From assembly GCA_000168995.1 (NCBI GenBank), contig AAUX01000001.1:62001-126000 (forward strand): a stretch of 64,000 bases of DNA, read 5' to 3'. This stretch comes from Methylophilales bacterium HTCC2181 (GTDB lineage Bacteria; Pseudomonadota; Gammaproteobacteria; Burkholderiales; Methylophilaceae). The translations under genes were made by a program, and so were the position numbers. The notes beneath the pieces are model-generated. The model was not told the origin of the DNA. It ran no database searches and was given only the letters and a program-made list of their open reading frames with translations. Shown here in pieces: positions 26,382-34,968 of the stretch. The stretch's first letter is position 1. Each line of letters starts with the position of its first letter.

Positions 26382-26843
26382 ATGTTTGAATTATTAATAT
26401 ACATGTTTGAAAATTATTTAAGCTCCAAAAGCTACCTAGACTTTAATAATATTTCTATGGAGCTAGAAGCTGCTGGCTTTGATAATGACGACATAGAAGA
26501 GGCTTTTGATTGGTTCTCTCAATTAAAATCTATGTCTGATAAAATCCCCAAAGCAATCAATGCTAATGAAAACACCAACCTAAGAATTTTCACTGAAAAA
26601 GAATACAAAAAAATATCCTCCGAAGGCCTTGGCTTTATCCTTTTCTTGGAACAGGCAAAAGTTTTAAACTCCGTTGAAAGGGAAATTATTGTTGATAGGG
26701 CAATGGCATTAAATCAACATATTATTTCGATTGATGAGGTGAGATGGGTAGTAATGATGGCGTTATGGAATAATGGAAAGGAAAATGACTACCTCTTTGT
26801 TGAGGATGCCCTATACAATAAAAACACCCTCACCATTCATTAG
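26382..26843 (+). CDS. smg: Smg/DUF494 family protein
   Basis: 153 residues beginning FELLIYMFENYL, with the block FTEKEYKKISSEGLGFILFLE and the C-terminal VMMALWNN. This is the Smg family found beside def/fmt and dprA in Beta- and Gammaproteobacteria. The molecular role is unknown. dprA and a LysM protein, common neighbours in relatives, are missing here. The Shine-Dalgarno is caaggaaagtt. Its stop codon overlaps the metF stop by four bases on the opposite strand. Confidence 0.9.
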   Translation: MFELLIYMFENYLSSKSYLDFNNISMELEAAGFDNDDIEEAFDWFSQLKSMSDKIPKAINANENTNLRIFTEKEYKKISSEGLGFILFLEQAKVLNSVEREIIVDRAMALNQHIISIDEVRWVVMMALWNNGKENDYLFVEDALYNKNTLTIH

Positions 26844-27673
26844 GACTTAAGGTTATTAATAATTTTAGTAATAATCCCTGATTGATTAAGAGTATAAAAA
26901 TGAACGCTTGGGACGCCATATTGAATGAGGGTTTCGCACAACTCCGTAATCACATCAATGCCATAGCTCCTTAGAGACTCTAAGTCGTCTCCATAATCTT
27001 CCAATTTCATCTTAAGCCATCGCGGAATTTCTGACCCACAATTAGCGGAAAACCTCGAAAGTTGTTTGATATTATAAATTGGCATAATGCCTGGCACTAT
27101 TGGGATATTAATGGATCGCTTCTGACACTCTTCCATAAACTTAAAATATGCATCAACATTAAAAAAGAATTGCGTTATAGCTCCACTAGCTCCCGCATCA
27201 ATTTTTCTTTTAAAATTATCCATGTCATCTTTTGCTGATAGTGCCTCTGGATGAAATTCAGGATAAGCTGCTACTTCAATAAGAAAATGATCACCAGTCT
27301 CCTCACGTATAAAATTAACTAGCTCGTTAGCGTATTTAAAATCACCATAATTAACAGCCCCGGAAGGATTGTCTCCCCTCAACGCCACAATCTGATTGAT
27401 ATTGTGAGATTGATACGCTTTAAGCACTTGGCTAATTTCTTTCTTTGATGACGATATACAAGAAATATGCGGAACTGCACTAGAGCCCAACCCCTTAATC
27501 TTAAGAACAGTCTCTAAAGTTTTTTCTTTGGTTGATCCGCCCGCACCAAATGTTACTGAATAAAAATCAGGGTCAAATAAATTAAGATTTTTTATGACTA
27601 GCTCAAGGTTTTGCATTCCTTCCTCATTTCGTGGAGGAAAGAATTCAAAACTTATTGGAGGCAAGGTTGCCAT
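26840..27673 (-). CDS. metF: methylenetetrahydrofolate reductase
   Basis: About 277 residues. Reduces 5,10-methylene-THF to 5-methyl-THF, the methyl donor for methionine synthase. It begins PPISFEFFPPRNEEG with the catalytic Glu region. Other blocks are VTFGAGGSTKEKT, NIVALRGD-type text (NQIVALRGD) and FFNVDAYFKF. The frame is open up to 27721 inside ahcY. I start at the ATG at 27673, one base past the ahcY stop, with aggtac upstream. The unit metK / ahcY-metF makes a methyl cycle with an SAH riboswitch at its head. Confidence 0.95.
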   Translation of the reverse strand: MATLPPISFEFFPPRNEEGMQNLELVIKNLNLFDPDFYSVTFGAGGSTKEKTLETVLKIKGLGSSAVPHISCISSSKKEISQVLKAYQSHNINQIVALRGDNPSGAVNYGDFKYANELVNFIREETGDHFLIEVAAYPEFHPEALSAKDDMDNFKRKIDAGASGAITQFFFNVDAYFKFMEECQKRSINIPIVPGIMPIYNIKQLSRFSANCGSEIPRWLKMKLEDYGDDLESLRSYGIDVITELCETLIQYGVPSVHFYTLNQSGIITKIINNLKS

Positions 27674-27674
27674 T

Positions 27675-29096
27675 CTAGTACCTGTATTGCTCTGGCTTAT
27701 AAGGGCCAGAAACCTTAACACCTATATAGTCTGCTTGCTCTTCGCTAAGCTCAGACAACTGCGCATTTAATGTCTTAAGTTGAAGGCGTGCCACCTTTTC
27801 ATCTAGGTGCTTAGGAAGGGTATAAACTCCTAATGGATAGTTATCGGTATTTTTGAACATTTCTATTTGCGCGATAACTTGGTTAGCGAAAGACGAACTC
27901 ATTACATAGCTAGGATGACCAGTAGCGCAACCTAGATTAACTAGCCTCCCTTTTGCTAATAAAATAATTTTGTTACCATTTGGGAAGCTTACATGATCAA
28001 CCTGAGGTTTGATTTCATCCCAATCGCAATCAGATAAAGACGCTACATCAATTTCATTGTCAAAATGACCAATATTACAGACGATTGCTTCATTTTTCAT
28101 TTTGCTCATATGACTATAATTGATTACATTTAAATTTCCAGTTGCCGTGACAAAAATATCGGCATGTTCACAAGCATAATCCATAGTTACTACTCTATAG
28201 CCTTCCATAGCTGCTTGAAGTGCACAAATTGGATCGACTTCAGTTACCCATACTTGCGCAGAAAGTGCTCTTAAGGCTTGTGCAGAACCTTTACCCACAT
28301 CTCCATAACCCGCTACAACAGCAACTTTCCCTGCAATCATTACATCTGTTGCACGCTTAATAGCGTCTACCAATGACTCTCTGCAGCCATATAGATTATC
28401 AAACTTTGATTTAGTTACCGAGTCATTAACGTTGATAGCAGGAAATGCAAGCTCCCCATCACGATGCATTTGATACAAACGATGTACCCCAGTAGTTGTT
28501 TCTTCAGTTACACCTTGAATATGTTTGATGCGATCGGAATACCATGAAGGATTAGTTTGTAAATTCTTCTTAATAGCATTGAACAAACAAATCTCTTCTT
28601 CTGACTCAGGGCTATTGAGTACGGCAAGGTCTTTTTCGGCCTTAACACCTAAATGAAGAAGCATTGTTGCATCTCCACCATCATCCAGAATCATATTGGA
28701 GAACTTTCCGTCTTCCCATTCAAATATGCGATGAGTAAAAGCCCAATATTCATCGAGTGATTCACCCTTATAGGCAAATACTGGAGTCCCTCCAGCGGCG
28801 ATTGCTGCTGCTGCATGATCTTGCGTAGAGTAAATATTACATGATGCCCATCTTACTTCCGCACCCAGGTCTTTAAGGGTTTCAATTAATACAGCAGTCT
28901 GAATAGTCATGTGGAGCGACCCTGTAATTAAGGCACCTTTCAGTGGTTTAGCATGCGCATACTCTTCACGAATCGCCATTAATCCAGGCATCTCAATCTC
29001 CGCAATGGAGATTTCTTTTCGGCCAAACTCAGCTAAGGCTAGATCGGCAACAAAGTAATCGTTTGGTTTTAGGTTTGTCTCAGTCACTGTGTTCAT
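27675..29096 (-). CDS. ahcY: adenosylhomocysteinase (S-adenosylhomocysteine hydrolase)
   Basis: 473 residues. Hydrolyses SAH to adenosine and homocysteine, removing an inhibitor of methyltransferases. The NAD-binding motif is [10 protein letters not shown], with substrate residues in [12 protein letters not shown] and HFDNEID, and the C-terminal YKPEQYRY. The 40-residue insertion typical of bacterial enzymes is present around 160-200. A Shine-Dalgarno aagga lies six bases before the ATG. Expression is probably switched on by SAH through the aptamer at 29172-29230, from the promoter at 29239-29267. Confidence 0.97.
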   Translation of the reverse strand: MNTVTETNLKPNDYFVADLALAEFGRKEISIAEIEMPGLMAIREEYAHAKPLKGALITGSLHMTIQTAVLIETLKDLGAEVRWASCNIYSTQDHAAAAIAAGGTPVFAYKGESLDEYWAFTHRIFEWEDGKFSNMILDDGGDATMLLHLGVKAEKDLAVLNSPESEEEICLFNAIKKNLQTNPSWYSDRIKHIQGVTEETTTGVHRLYQMHRDGELAFPAINVNDSVTKSKFDNLYGCRESLVDAIKRATDVMIAGKVAVVAGYGDVGKGSAQALRALSAQVWVTEVDPICALQAAMEGYRVVTMDYACEHADIFVTATGNLNVINYSHMSKMKNEAIVCNIGHFDNEIDVASLSDCDWDEIKPQVDHVSFPNGNKIILLAKGRLVNLGCATGHPSYVMSSSFANQVIAQIEMFKNTDNYPLGVYTLPKHLDEKVARLQLKTLNAQLSELSEEQADYIGVKVSGPYKPEQYRY

Positions 29097-29171
29097 ATTT
29101 TTCCTTAAAAATAAGAGTGACAGTTGGGGGGAGCTTTGTGTTCACTTTATCCATCAACTGACACTGAAGTT

Positions 29172-29230
29172 AAGTGAACGCGGTTTAAAAAGTTAGCCGA
29201 GCCTAGGGGAGTCCTGCAGCGTTCCTCGGT
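29172..29230 (-). ncRNA. S-adenosylhomocysteine riboswitch
   Basis: On the minus strand, 76-134 bases ahead of ahcY. The sequence reads accgaggaacgctgcagg then cccctaggctcgg, and ends with cgcgttcactt. P1 pairs ccgag (29225-29229) with ctcgg (29197-29201). The loop aacgc next to P1 can form the family pseudoknot with gcgttcac (about 29173-29182). This is the consensus of the SAH riboswitch that sits before ahcY in Beta- and Gammaproteobacteria and turns it on when SAH accumulates. Downstream pairings that may form the expression platform are described in the findings. Confidence 0.9.
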
Positions 29231-29238
29231 AATAAGTT

Positions 29239-29267
29239 ATTTTATTCGATCCTTATTTGTAAATCAA
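29239..29267 (-). promoter_or_regulatory. candidate sigma-70 promoter of the SAH riboswitch-ahcY transcript
   Basis: On the minus strand a -35 box TTGATT (29262-29267) and a -10 box TAAAAT (29239-29244) are separated by exactly 17 bases. Transcription would begin 6-8 bases further, at the first bases of the riboswitch aptamer. The fit of the start point to the aptamer edge is the main support. It lies just downstream of the metK stop. Confidence 0.6.
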
Positions 29268-29271
29268 GTAC

Positions 29272-30426
29272 TTACACATTCATTAAGGCTATTTTTTTAT
29301 CCAGGCTCTCCCAGGTAAAATCAGGCTCATCTCTTCCGAAATGTCCGTATGCAGCTGTTTTTTTATAAATTGGTCGGAGAAGATCTAGCATTTCAACAAT
29401 GCCCTTGGGACGCAAATCAAATGTACTTAATACTAGGTTGGATATTTCTTCGCCCGCCAATGTTCCTGTACCCAAAGTATCGACCATGACTGACGTTGGT
29501 TTTGCTACGCCAATCGCATAAGATAGTTGCACTAAACATTTTTCGGCCAAGCCAGCGGCTACAATATTTTTTGCAACATACCTTGCTGCATAGGCTGCGG
29601 ATCGATCAACTTTGCTGGGATCTTTTCCAGAGAAAGCCCCGCCACCATGTGGCGCTGCACCCCCATAGGTATCGACAATAATTTTTCTTCCTGTAAGCCC
29701 ACAATCACCCTCGGGACCACCAACAACAAACCTTCCTGTTGGGTTAATCAGGTACTTAATATCACCCTTTATTAAATCACTTGGAAGAATAGGTTTAATT
29801 ATCTCCTCAACTACAGCTTCACGTAAATCTTTTAAATCTATATCTGGCGCATGCTGTGTTGATAAGACAACCGTGTCAATACTATGAGGCTTATTGTTCT
29901 CATACCGAATAGTTACTTGCGATTTAGCATCAGGTCTCAACCAGGGAAGCCTGCCATCTTTTCTGAGCATTGCTTGCCTTTCGACCAATCGATGCGATAA
30001 CCAAATCGGCAAAGGCATTAAATCGATAGTCTCATTACACGCATAACCAAACATTATCCCCTGATCTCCGGCGCCCTGATCTTTTGGATCATCCATTGCC
30101 CCATCAACACCTTGCCCTATATCTCGTGATTGTTCTCCATACCTCACCATTACATCACAAGATTTAAAATCAATGCCGTATTCTGGATTATCATAGCCAA
30201 TAGTTTTTAGCGTATTTCGAGCAATATGCTCGTAATCGACATTGCTGTTACTTGTTATTTCTCCGGCCAATACAATGAGGTTTGTTGCGGCCATGGTTTC
30301 TGCAGCAACTCGCGCATTGGGGTCTTGTTCAAGAATCGCATCTAAAATCGCATCTGATATCTGATCAGCAACTTTGTCAGGATGGCCTTCCGACACTGAT
30401 TCGGAGGTAAAGAAGTAATTTTTCAT
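29272..30426 (-). CDS. metK: S-adenosylmethionine synthetase
   Basis: 384 residues. Makes SAM from methionine and ATP. Signatures: [48 protein letters not shown] and a C-terminal YGHFGR. Two ATG codons (30429, 30426) are adjacent; the second gives the usual short N-terminus. It is divergent from dapF by 61 bp. Only about 40 bases lie between its stop and the aptamer ahead of ahcY, so metK and ahcY are likely separate transcripts. Confidence 0.97.
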   Translation of the reverse strand: MKNYFFTSESVSEGHPDKVADQISDAILDAILEQDPNARVAAETMAATNLIVLAGEITSNSNVDYEHIARNTLKTIGYDNPEYGIDFKSCDVMVRYGEQSRDIGQGVDGAMDDPKDQGAGDQGIMFGYACNETIDLMPLPIWLSHRLVERQAMLRKDGRLPWLRPDAKSQVTIRYENNKPHSIDTVVLSTQHAPDIDLKDLREAVVEEIIKPILPSDLIKGDIKYLINPTGRFVVGGPEGDCGLTGRKIIVDTYGGAAPHGGGAFSGKDPSKVDRSAAYAARYVAKNIVAAGLAEKCLVQLSYAIGVAKPTSVMVDTLGTGTLAGEEISNLVLSTFDLRPKGIVEMLDLLRPIYKKTAAYGHFGRDEPDFTWESLDKKIALMNV

Positions 30427-30487
30427 CATAAGTATAATTGTAAGTAAATAATATCCGCTACAATAGCAAAAAAAGAATAAATTTCAT

Positions 30488-31348
30488 ATGGTCAAAATAC
30501 GTAATATTCCTTTTAGTAAAATGCATGGGTCAGGTAATGATTTTGTGGTTATCAACCAAATAGACAATAACTACAGGCTAACTTCTTCTCAAATAAAAAA
30601 ATTGGCTGATCGAAACTTTGGTATCGGTTTTGACCAGCTTTTAATTATCGAAAAACCTACTCAAGCACCGGCAGAATTTAAGTACCGCATTTTTAATGCA
30701 GATGGCTCAGAAGTTAGTCAATGTGGTAACGGGGCTCGATGTTTTTTTCATTACTTAAGAATGAAAAAATTATCCTCCAGCAATGAAATTACGGTGGAAA
30801 CTCAATCGGGTATGATTGTTTTATCTTACAAGAAAGATGGTCTGATTTCTGTTGATATGGGTGTGCCTGTTTATGACTACAAACAGATACCTTTTATTTC
30901 AACGAATACCACCTTACCAACCGTAACTGTAGATGATAAAAGTTATGAATTTTATCCAATTTCTATGGGCAACCCCCATGCTGTTATCAAACTAGCTAGT
31001 CTTCAAGGGGTTGACCTTGTCAAAATTGGCAAAGTATTACAAAAATCAGCCGCATTTCCTGACAGTGTGAATGTGGGTTTTGTTCAAGTTATCGATAAAC
31101 ACACCTTGTCGTTAAAAGTTTATGAGCGGGGGAGTGGGATGACCTTAGCCTGTGGCTCAGGAGCCTGTGCAGCAGGAGTGGTAGCGATCCAAAAGCGTTG
31201 GGCACAAAATCCAGTTAGCGTTCTAGTGGATGGGGGCGTGCTCACCATCAATCTTACGCCGCAGGGCTCCGTTGAGCTTCTGGGTCCTGCTGAATGGATT
31301 TTTGATGGTGAACTCAATGCGTCACAAATATCATCACATGAAGAATAA
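30488..31348 (+). CDS. dapF: diaminopimelate epimerase
   Basis: 286 residues. Converts LL- to meso-diaminopimelate for lysine and peptidoglycan. The two catalytic cysteines are in QCGNGARCFF and LACGSGACAAG, and the N-terminus FSKMHGSGNDFV is diagnostic. It overlaps xerC by eleven bases. The dapF-xerC linkage is common in Proteobacteria, usually with a DUF484 gene between them, which is missing here. Confidence 0.97.
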   Translation: MVKIRNIPFSKMHGSGNDFVVINQIDNNYRLTSSQIKKLADRNFGIGFDQLLIIEKPTQAPAEFKYRIFNADGSEVSQCGNGARCFFHYLRMKKLSSSNEITVETQSGMIVLSYKKDGLISVDMGVPVYDYKQIPFISTNTTLPTVTVDDKSYEFYPISMGNPHAVIKLASLQGVDLVKIGKVLQKSAAFPDSVNVGFVQVIDKHTLSLKVYERGSGMTLACGSGACAAGVVAIQKRWAQNPVSVLVDGGVLTINLTPQGSVELLGPAEWIFDGELNASQISSHEE

Positions 31349-32240
31349 AGACTACATAGAGAAATATACTGATTACATTAAATTTGAGAAAAGGCTAAGT
31401 GCGCTTACGATAAAAAGTTACCTGAGAGATATCCGGCTATTAGATAGTGAGCTGCAAGGCAAAGATTTACAATCTTATCAAGTAGATGATATCAGGCGAG
31501 GGATATCAGTCTTTCATGCCAAAGGCATTAATGGCAAGTCCTTGTCGAGAATGCTTTCCTCTTGGAGAGGTTTTTTTGATTTTCTCAACCATCGCTATGA
31601 ATTTAGTCTAAACCCAGTTATGGGCATTAAAGCTCCAAAAGCAAAAAAATTGCTACCCCAAACGCTCTCCATTGATCATGCCATTAAATTGGTCAGCATC
31701 ACTGATAAGTCTTTTCTGGGATTGCGGGATCGGGCTATTATGGAATTGTTCTATTCATCCGGGTTGCGACTCTCTGAGCTAGCAGCAATGAAGCTTGCTG
31801 ATATCAATATGGATGAGCAGACAGCAAGCATTTTGGGTAAGGGTAATAAGTCCAGAATCGTTCCTATAGGCAGTCACGCTCTACAAGCTCTGAATGACTG
31901 GATAGTAATGCGTAAAAAAATTAGCGATTTCAATCCTCGTACAACCCATCTTTTTTTGTCAGAAAAAGGCAATGCACTGGGCGTTCGATCAATCCAATAT
32001 CGATTAAAATTTTGGGCTATTAAACAGGGTATCCCGGAAAATATTCATCCACATTTATTACGGCATAGTTTTGCAAGCCACCTGTTACAGTCAAGTCAAG
32101 ATCTTAGAGCCGTTCAGGAGCTTCTTGGTCACGCCAATATAAGCACCACACAAATATATACCCATCTTGATTATCAACATTTATCAAAAATTTATGATGA
32201 TGCCCATCCTCGAGCAAAAAAAAATAATAGAAATAAATAG
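31338..32240 (+). CDS. xerC: tyrosine recombinase XerC
   Basis: 300 residues. Works with XerD at dif to resolve chromosome dimers. The catalytic residues are visible: Arg in SSGLRLSEL, His-x-x-Arg in HPHLLRHSFASHLLQ, and GHANISTTQIYTH with the nucleophilic Tyr. The N-terminal SAM-like domain starts at KYTDYIKFEKRLSALT. The frame is open from 31230, but the ATG at 31338 gives the normal XerC N-terminus and overlaps dapF. XerC is favoured over XerD by position after dapF. Confidence 0.93.
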   Translation: MKNKDYIEKYTDYIKFEKRLSALTIKSYLRDIRLLDSELQGKDLQSYQVDDIRRGISVFHAKGINGKSLSRMLSSWRGFFDFLNHRYEFSLNPVMGIKAPKAKKLLPQTLSIDHAIKLVSITDKSFLGLRDRAIMELFYSSGLRLSELAAMKLADINMDEQTASILGKGNKSRIVPIGSHALQALNDWIVMRKKISDFNPRTTHLFLSEKGNALGVRSIQYRLKFWAIKQGIPENIHPHLLRHSFASHLLQSSQDLRAVQELLGHANISTTQIYTHLDYQHLSKIYDDAHPRAKKNNRNK

Positions 32241-32279
32241 GCTATTGATGACGATTAATATTTACACTATAGTGAAGCC

Positions 32280-32468
32280 ATGCAAGAAGAAATCAATTTA
32301 TTAGAAGAAAAAATTAACTTATTGGTTAATAAAGTCACTAATATGAAAAGCGAAGCACAAACTGTTGTGCCTGATTTGTATGAAGCAAAAGAAGAAATAA
32401 AAATGCTAAAAGCTAAAATTGCTGAGGCAACAGTCAAAATTGAAAATTTATTGGCCCAAATTCCTTAA
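32280..32468 (+). CDS. small coiled-coil protein, TIGR02449/ZapB-like
   Basis: 62 residues, almost all heptad-repeat coiled coil (INLLEEKINLLVNKV and EIKMLKAKIAEATVKIENLL). This matches in size and location the TIGR02449 family found just before zapA in Beta- and Gammaproteobacteria. A ZapB-like role in the division ring is plausible but the sequence is too short and simple to prove it. Five bases separate it from zapA. Confidence 0.75.
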   Translation: MQEEINLLEEKINLLVNKVTNMKSEAQTVVPDLYEAKEEIKMLKAKIAEATVKIENLLAQIP

Positions 32469-32473
32469 CTATT

Positions 32474-32764
32474 ATGGCAAAACAAATTGAAGTAAAAATT
32501 CTTGGCCGTGACTTCTCAATTGCCTGTCCCGAAAACGAAGAGGACAGCCTCATGAAATCAATCAATTTTCTGAATCATAAGATTGACGAAGTGCAGGCTT
32601 CTGGTTCAATCATTGGGGTGGATAAAACTATCATTATGGCAGCGTTAAATATCACACACGAATACCTTAATAAAAATAATAACGCCGATGCAGATGTACA
32701 GAACTTAAGTTACAAAAATAAACTAACTGATTTTAATAAACTGCTCGATAGCATTCTGGATTAG
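32474..32764 (+). CDS. zapA: cell division protein ZapA
   Basis: 96 residues. Binds and bundles FtsZ. Begins QIEVKILGRDFSIACPENE, the classical ZapA N-terminus, followed by a C-terminal helix. It is followed by the 6S RNA gene, an order (zapA-ssrS) seen across Proteobacteria, which helps both calls. Confidence 0.92.
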   Translation: MAKQIEVKILGRDFSIACPENEEDSLMKSINFLNHKIDEVQASGSIIGVDKTIIMAALNITHEYLNKNNNADADVQNLSYKNKLTDFNKLLDSILD

Positions 32765-32782
32765 AATACAAAAAGTAGTTTG

Positions 32783-32970
32783 TTTGGGTGTTGCTTAGGC
32801 TAATTATTCCTTGAACTAGTCTATAGCATCGGTTTTAGTCAATCAGAAGTGGTGCGATCGCTCACGATTGGGTAACCTTTTAAGGGCTCTTGGCGAGCGA
32901 ACCTAAAACTTCTTAGTCTATTACCCCTTGAACCTTTGGTTCTGGATGCTGGTCTAGGCAACACCCAAAT
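32783..32970 (+). ncRNA. ssrS: 6S RNA
   Basis: About 188 bases immediately after zapA. The ends form a perfect closing stem: tttgggtgttgc at 32783-32794 pairs with gcaacacccaaa ending at 32969. The centre holds paired arms around an open bubble (for example cttttaagggctct and aaaacttcttagtct). 6S RNA mimics an open promoter and sequesters sigma-70 RNA polymerase in stationary phase. Usually fau (5-formyl-THF cyclo-ligase) follows; here the next gene is a convergent DUF2237 gene three bases away. Confidence 0.9.
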
Positions 32971-32973
32971 AAA

Positions 32974-33339
32974 TTAGGTATTCAATTTATGGTACTCTAA
33001 ATCGCTCATGGATATAATATCCAAAGCTCTTTCATGGGTAGCATCTAATACAATCGGAGGAGCACATCCTGCTTCAGCTGCCTCTAACCATCTGTTTGCA
33101 CATAAACACCATCTATCACCCGCCACGAGTCCTGGAAAATTAAACTCCGGTCTCGGGGTAGATAGATCGTTCCCCATCTCCTTTGAAAAAGCCAAGAAAT
33201 CATTATTGACCTCAGCGCATACGGTATGTTGTCCGTTGTCAGTCTGACAATGATCACATGTGCCATTCCTAAAATAACCGGTAATAGGATCAAGGCTGCA
33301 TATCTGCAAACTCTTCCCTAAAACATTTTTCTTTTCCAT
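32974..33339 (-). CDS. DUF2237 family protein
   Basis: 121 residues. Contains VLGKSLQICSLDPITGYFRNG, the paired CDHC and HTVCAEV, FPGLVAGDRWCLCANRWLEA and a C-terminal APPIVLDATHERAL. This is the compact DUF2237 fold found widely in bacteria and in plants. The function is unknown. Several conserved cysteines and histidines suggest metal or redox chemistry. It is convergent with the 6S gene. The Shine-Dalgarno aaggaaat lies before the ATG. Confidence 0.85.
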   Translation of the reverse strand: MEKKNVLGKSLQICSLDPITGYFRNGTCDHCQTDNGQHTVCAEVNNDFLAFSKEMGNDLSTPRPEFNFPGLVAGDRWCLCANRWLEAAEAGCAPPIVLDATHERALDIISMSDLEYHKLNT

Positions 33340-33401
33340 TTTATATTTCCTTTATTAAACTATAATTACGATACAACAATTAGTTATGTTTAGGAAAAAT
33401 T

Positions 33402-33866
33402 ATGCGCTATTGGTTAATGAAATCAGAACCTACAGACTTTTCAATTGATGACCTTGAGAAAGCACCTAATCAAAGCATTGATTGGTATGGTATTAGGAAT
33501 TACCAAGCACGGAATTTTATGAGGGATACCATGGAGCTTGGTGACCTTGCTTTTTTTTATCACTCTAATTGTAAGGTCCCAGGCATTGTTGGCGTAATGA
33601 AAGTGTCTCAATTAGCCTACCCGGATAAATTACAATTCATTAAGGGCCACAAGTATTTTGATCCAAAGTCATCGCCGGACAATCCACGATGGGTTAATGT
33701 CGACGTTCAATTTGTTAAGCGCTTACCATTAGTAAGTCTGCAAGAATTAAAAACCTACTCAGAACTTGGTGAGATGAAAATATTACAAAGGGGTAATCGA
33801 CTGTCGATTACCCCTTTGTCAAAATATGAATGGGATTTTATAAATAAAATCCAGGTCAGCTCTTAG
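33402..33866 (+). CDS. EVE domain protein (THYN1-like)
   Basis: 154 residues, a single EVE domain related to PUA and YTH folds that bind modified bases in DNA or RNA. Signatures: YWLMKSEPTDFSIDDLE, WYGIRNYQARNFMRD, FFYHSNCKVPGIVGVMKV and the C-terminal RGNRLSITPLSKYEW. Stand-alone EVE proteins are common next to core genes in Beta- and Gammaproteobacteria, often near zapA and 6S RNA. No restriction or methylation partner is nearby. A 15-bp perfect inverted repeat lies inside its last codons (33786-33818). Confidence 0.9.
   Translation: MRYWLMKSEPTDFSIDDLEKAPNQSIDWYGIRNYQARNFMRDTMELGDLAFFYHSNCKVPGIVGVMKVSQLAYPDKLQFIKGHKYFDPKSSPDNPRWVNVDVQFVKRLPLVSLQELKTYSELGEMKILQRGNRLSITPLSKYEWDFINKIQVSS
33786..33818 (+). 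repeat. perfect 15-bp inverted repeat with 3-base loop, inside the EVE gene
   Basis: caaaggggtaatcga (33786-33800), loop ctg, then tcgattacccctttg (33804-33818): the two arms are exactly complementary. It codes QRGNRLSITPL, a conserved stretch of the protein, so both a protein and a hairpin constraint act on it. No U-tract follows, so it is not a classical terminator. Confidence 0.85.
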
Positions 33867-33867
33867 C

Positions 33868-34920
33868 TTATCGTACCTGGTCTAAGCTACCTATAGCTGG
33901 AGGATAGCTTACAATACCCCAAGGTATTCCAGCAACTGGGATACGCTTTTCCACTGCAAGGTCACCAACATCAACCACCACAACTTCATCCGAACGACCA
34001 CAAGCTAACAAAATGTCTTGATTGTCCGGAGTGAATGTAAAATGCCAACACCGTTTACCATCTATTTGAATGTCTTTAATTTTGCTGTAATCCTCCGTAG
34101 CGTAAACCTCTAGTGTCTTTGACTTTCCAGCAGCAACAAAAAGCTTATCACCAGCGGCATTAAAGCTAGTTCCATATGGTGATTTACCTGTCTTGACGGT
34201 TTTAATATGATTAAAGTCTTTATCAAGAACAATAAAGTTATCGCTATGCTCTAAAGTAGCTACATACCGTTCTCCGTTAGGAGAAACCTTAATCCCTCTA
34301 GGTCTTAATCCATAGGGCTCAACCGATATAGTCTTAATTAATTCTCCGGACATAAAGTCATGAACGGTAATCGTATTGTCTGCTTCATTCGTCACGATAA
34401 TTTGCTTGCCGTCTTTGCTAAACTCTATGCCCTCAGTTTCGGGTCCAGCCGTAATATCTCGGACTTTCTCGCCCAACGCTAAGTCAACGATAGAAACTTT
34501 GGCCGGAGTTCTATCATCGTCGTCGTCTTCGTCCTCTTCCTCTTCATGCTTTTGCTCTCCAGGCGCAGGTGGCTTACCTTTTGATGAGGGCTCAGTTGAT
34601 ATAAAAGCTAATCCATCCTTAATCCTTACAAACTCGGGATTAATTCCTACCTCAATGGTTTTTTCAATCGCTTTGGTTTTCACGTTCACCATGCTAATAG
34701 CAGCGTCATCTTTGTTTGCTGTAACAAGGTATTTTCCATCTTTAGTTAGGCCAATACCTCTGGGGAAAGTCCCTACCTTAAATTCCTCGACCACTTCCAT
34801 TGTGTTTAAGTCTATGACGGATACTCCACTATTTTGCGAAGTAACATACACTTTTCCTCGATCCCCTTGGCTACATGAAGATAATATAAAAACGACAGTC
34901 AATACTTTCAACCAATGCAT
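33868..34920 (-). CDS. YVTN-type seven-bladed beta-propeller lipoprotein
   Basis: 350 residues. The start MHWLKVLTVVFILSSCSQ is a lipobox-type signal, so the mature protein is probably anchored by Cys16. The body repeats the YVTN/40-residue propeller unit (VYVTSQNSGVSVIDLNT, GKYLVTANKDDAAIS, GKQIIVTNEADNTIT, GDKLFVAAGKSKTLEV). An insert with a run of eleven acidic residues lies around residues 126-136. Such proteins accompany PQQ-dependent alcohol oxidation in methylotrophs (TIGR03866-like), but no PQQ gene is in the window, so the role is open. Confidence 0.78.
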   Translation of the reverse strand: MHWLKVLTVVFILSSCSQGDRGKVYVTSQNSGVSVIDLNTMEVVEEFKVGTFPRGIGLTKDGKYLVTANKDDAAISMVNVKTKAIEKTIEVGINPEFVRIKDGLAFISTEPSSKGKPPAPGEQKHEEEEDEDDDDDRTPAKVSIVDLALGEKVRDITAGPETEGIEFSKDGKQIIVTNEADNTITVHDFMSGELIKTISVEPYGLRPRGIKVSPNGERYVATLEHSDNFIVLDKDFNHIKTVKTGKSPYGTSFNAAGDKLFVAAGKSKTLEVYATEDYSKIKDIQIDGKRCWHFTFTPDNQDILLACGRSDEVVVVDVGDLAVEKRIPVAGIPWGIVSYPPAIGSLDQVR

Positions 34921-34968
34921 TACAACCCCTTTTTTAAAATGTTTGTAAAAATTTCATATGACGGCTTT

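Noticed and set aside
31338-32240. Phage or integron integrase
   Set aside because: Position after dapF and the sequence fit the chromosomal XerC; no att site or cargo genes are seen.
33786-33818. Intrinsic terminator in the EVE gene
   Set aside because: No T-run follows on either strand and it lies 48 bases inside the coding region.
32974-33866. Defence or base-modification island around the EVE and DUF2237 genes
   Set aside because: Neighbours are housekeeping (zapA, 6S RNA, ilvA), and no methylase, nuclease or helicase is present.
34376-34948. Plus-strand serine-rich open frame
   Set aside because: It is the reverse of the acidic and propeller coding sequence and has no support of its own.
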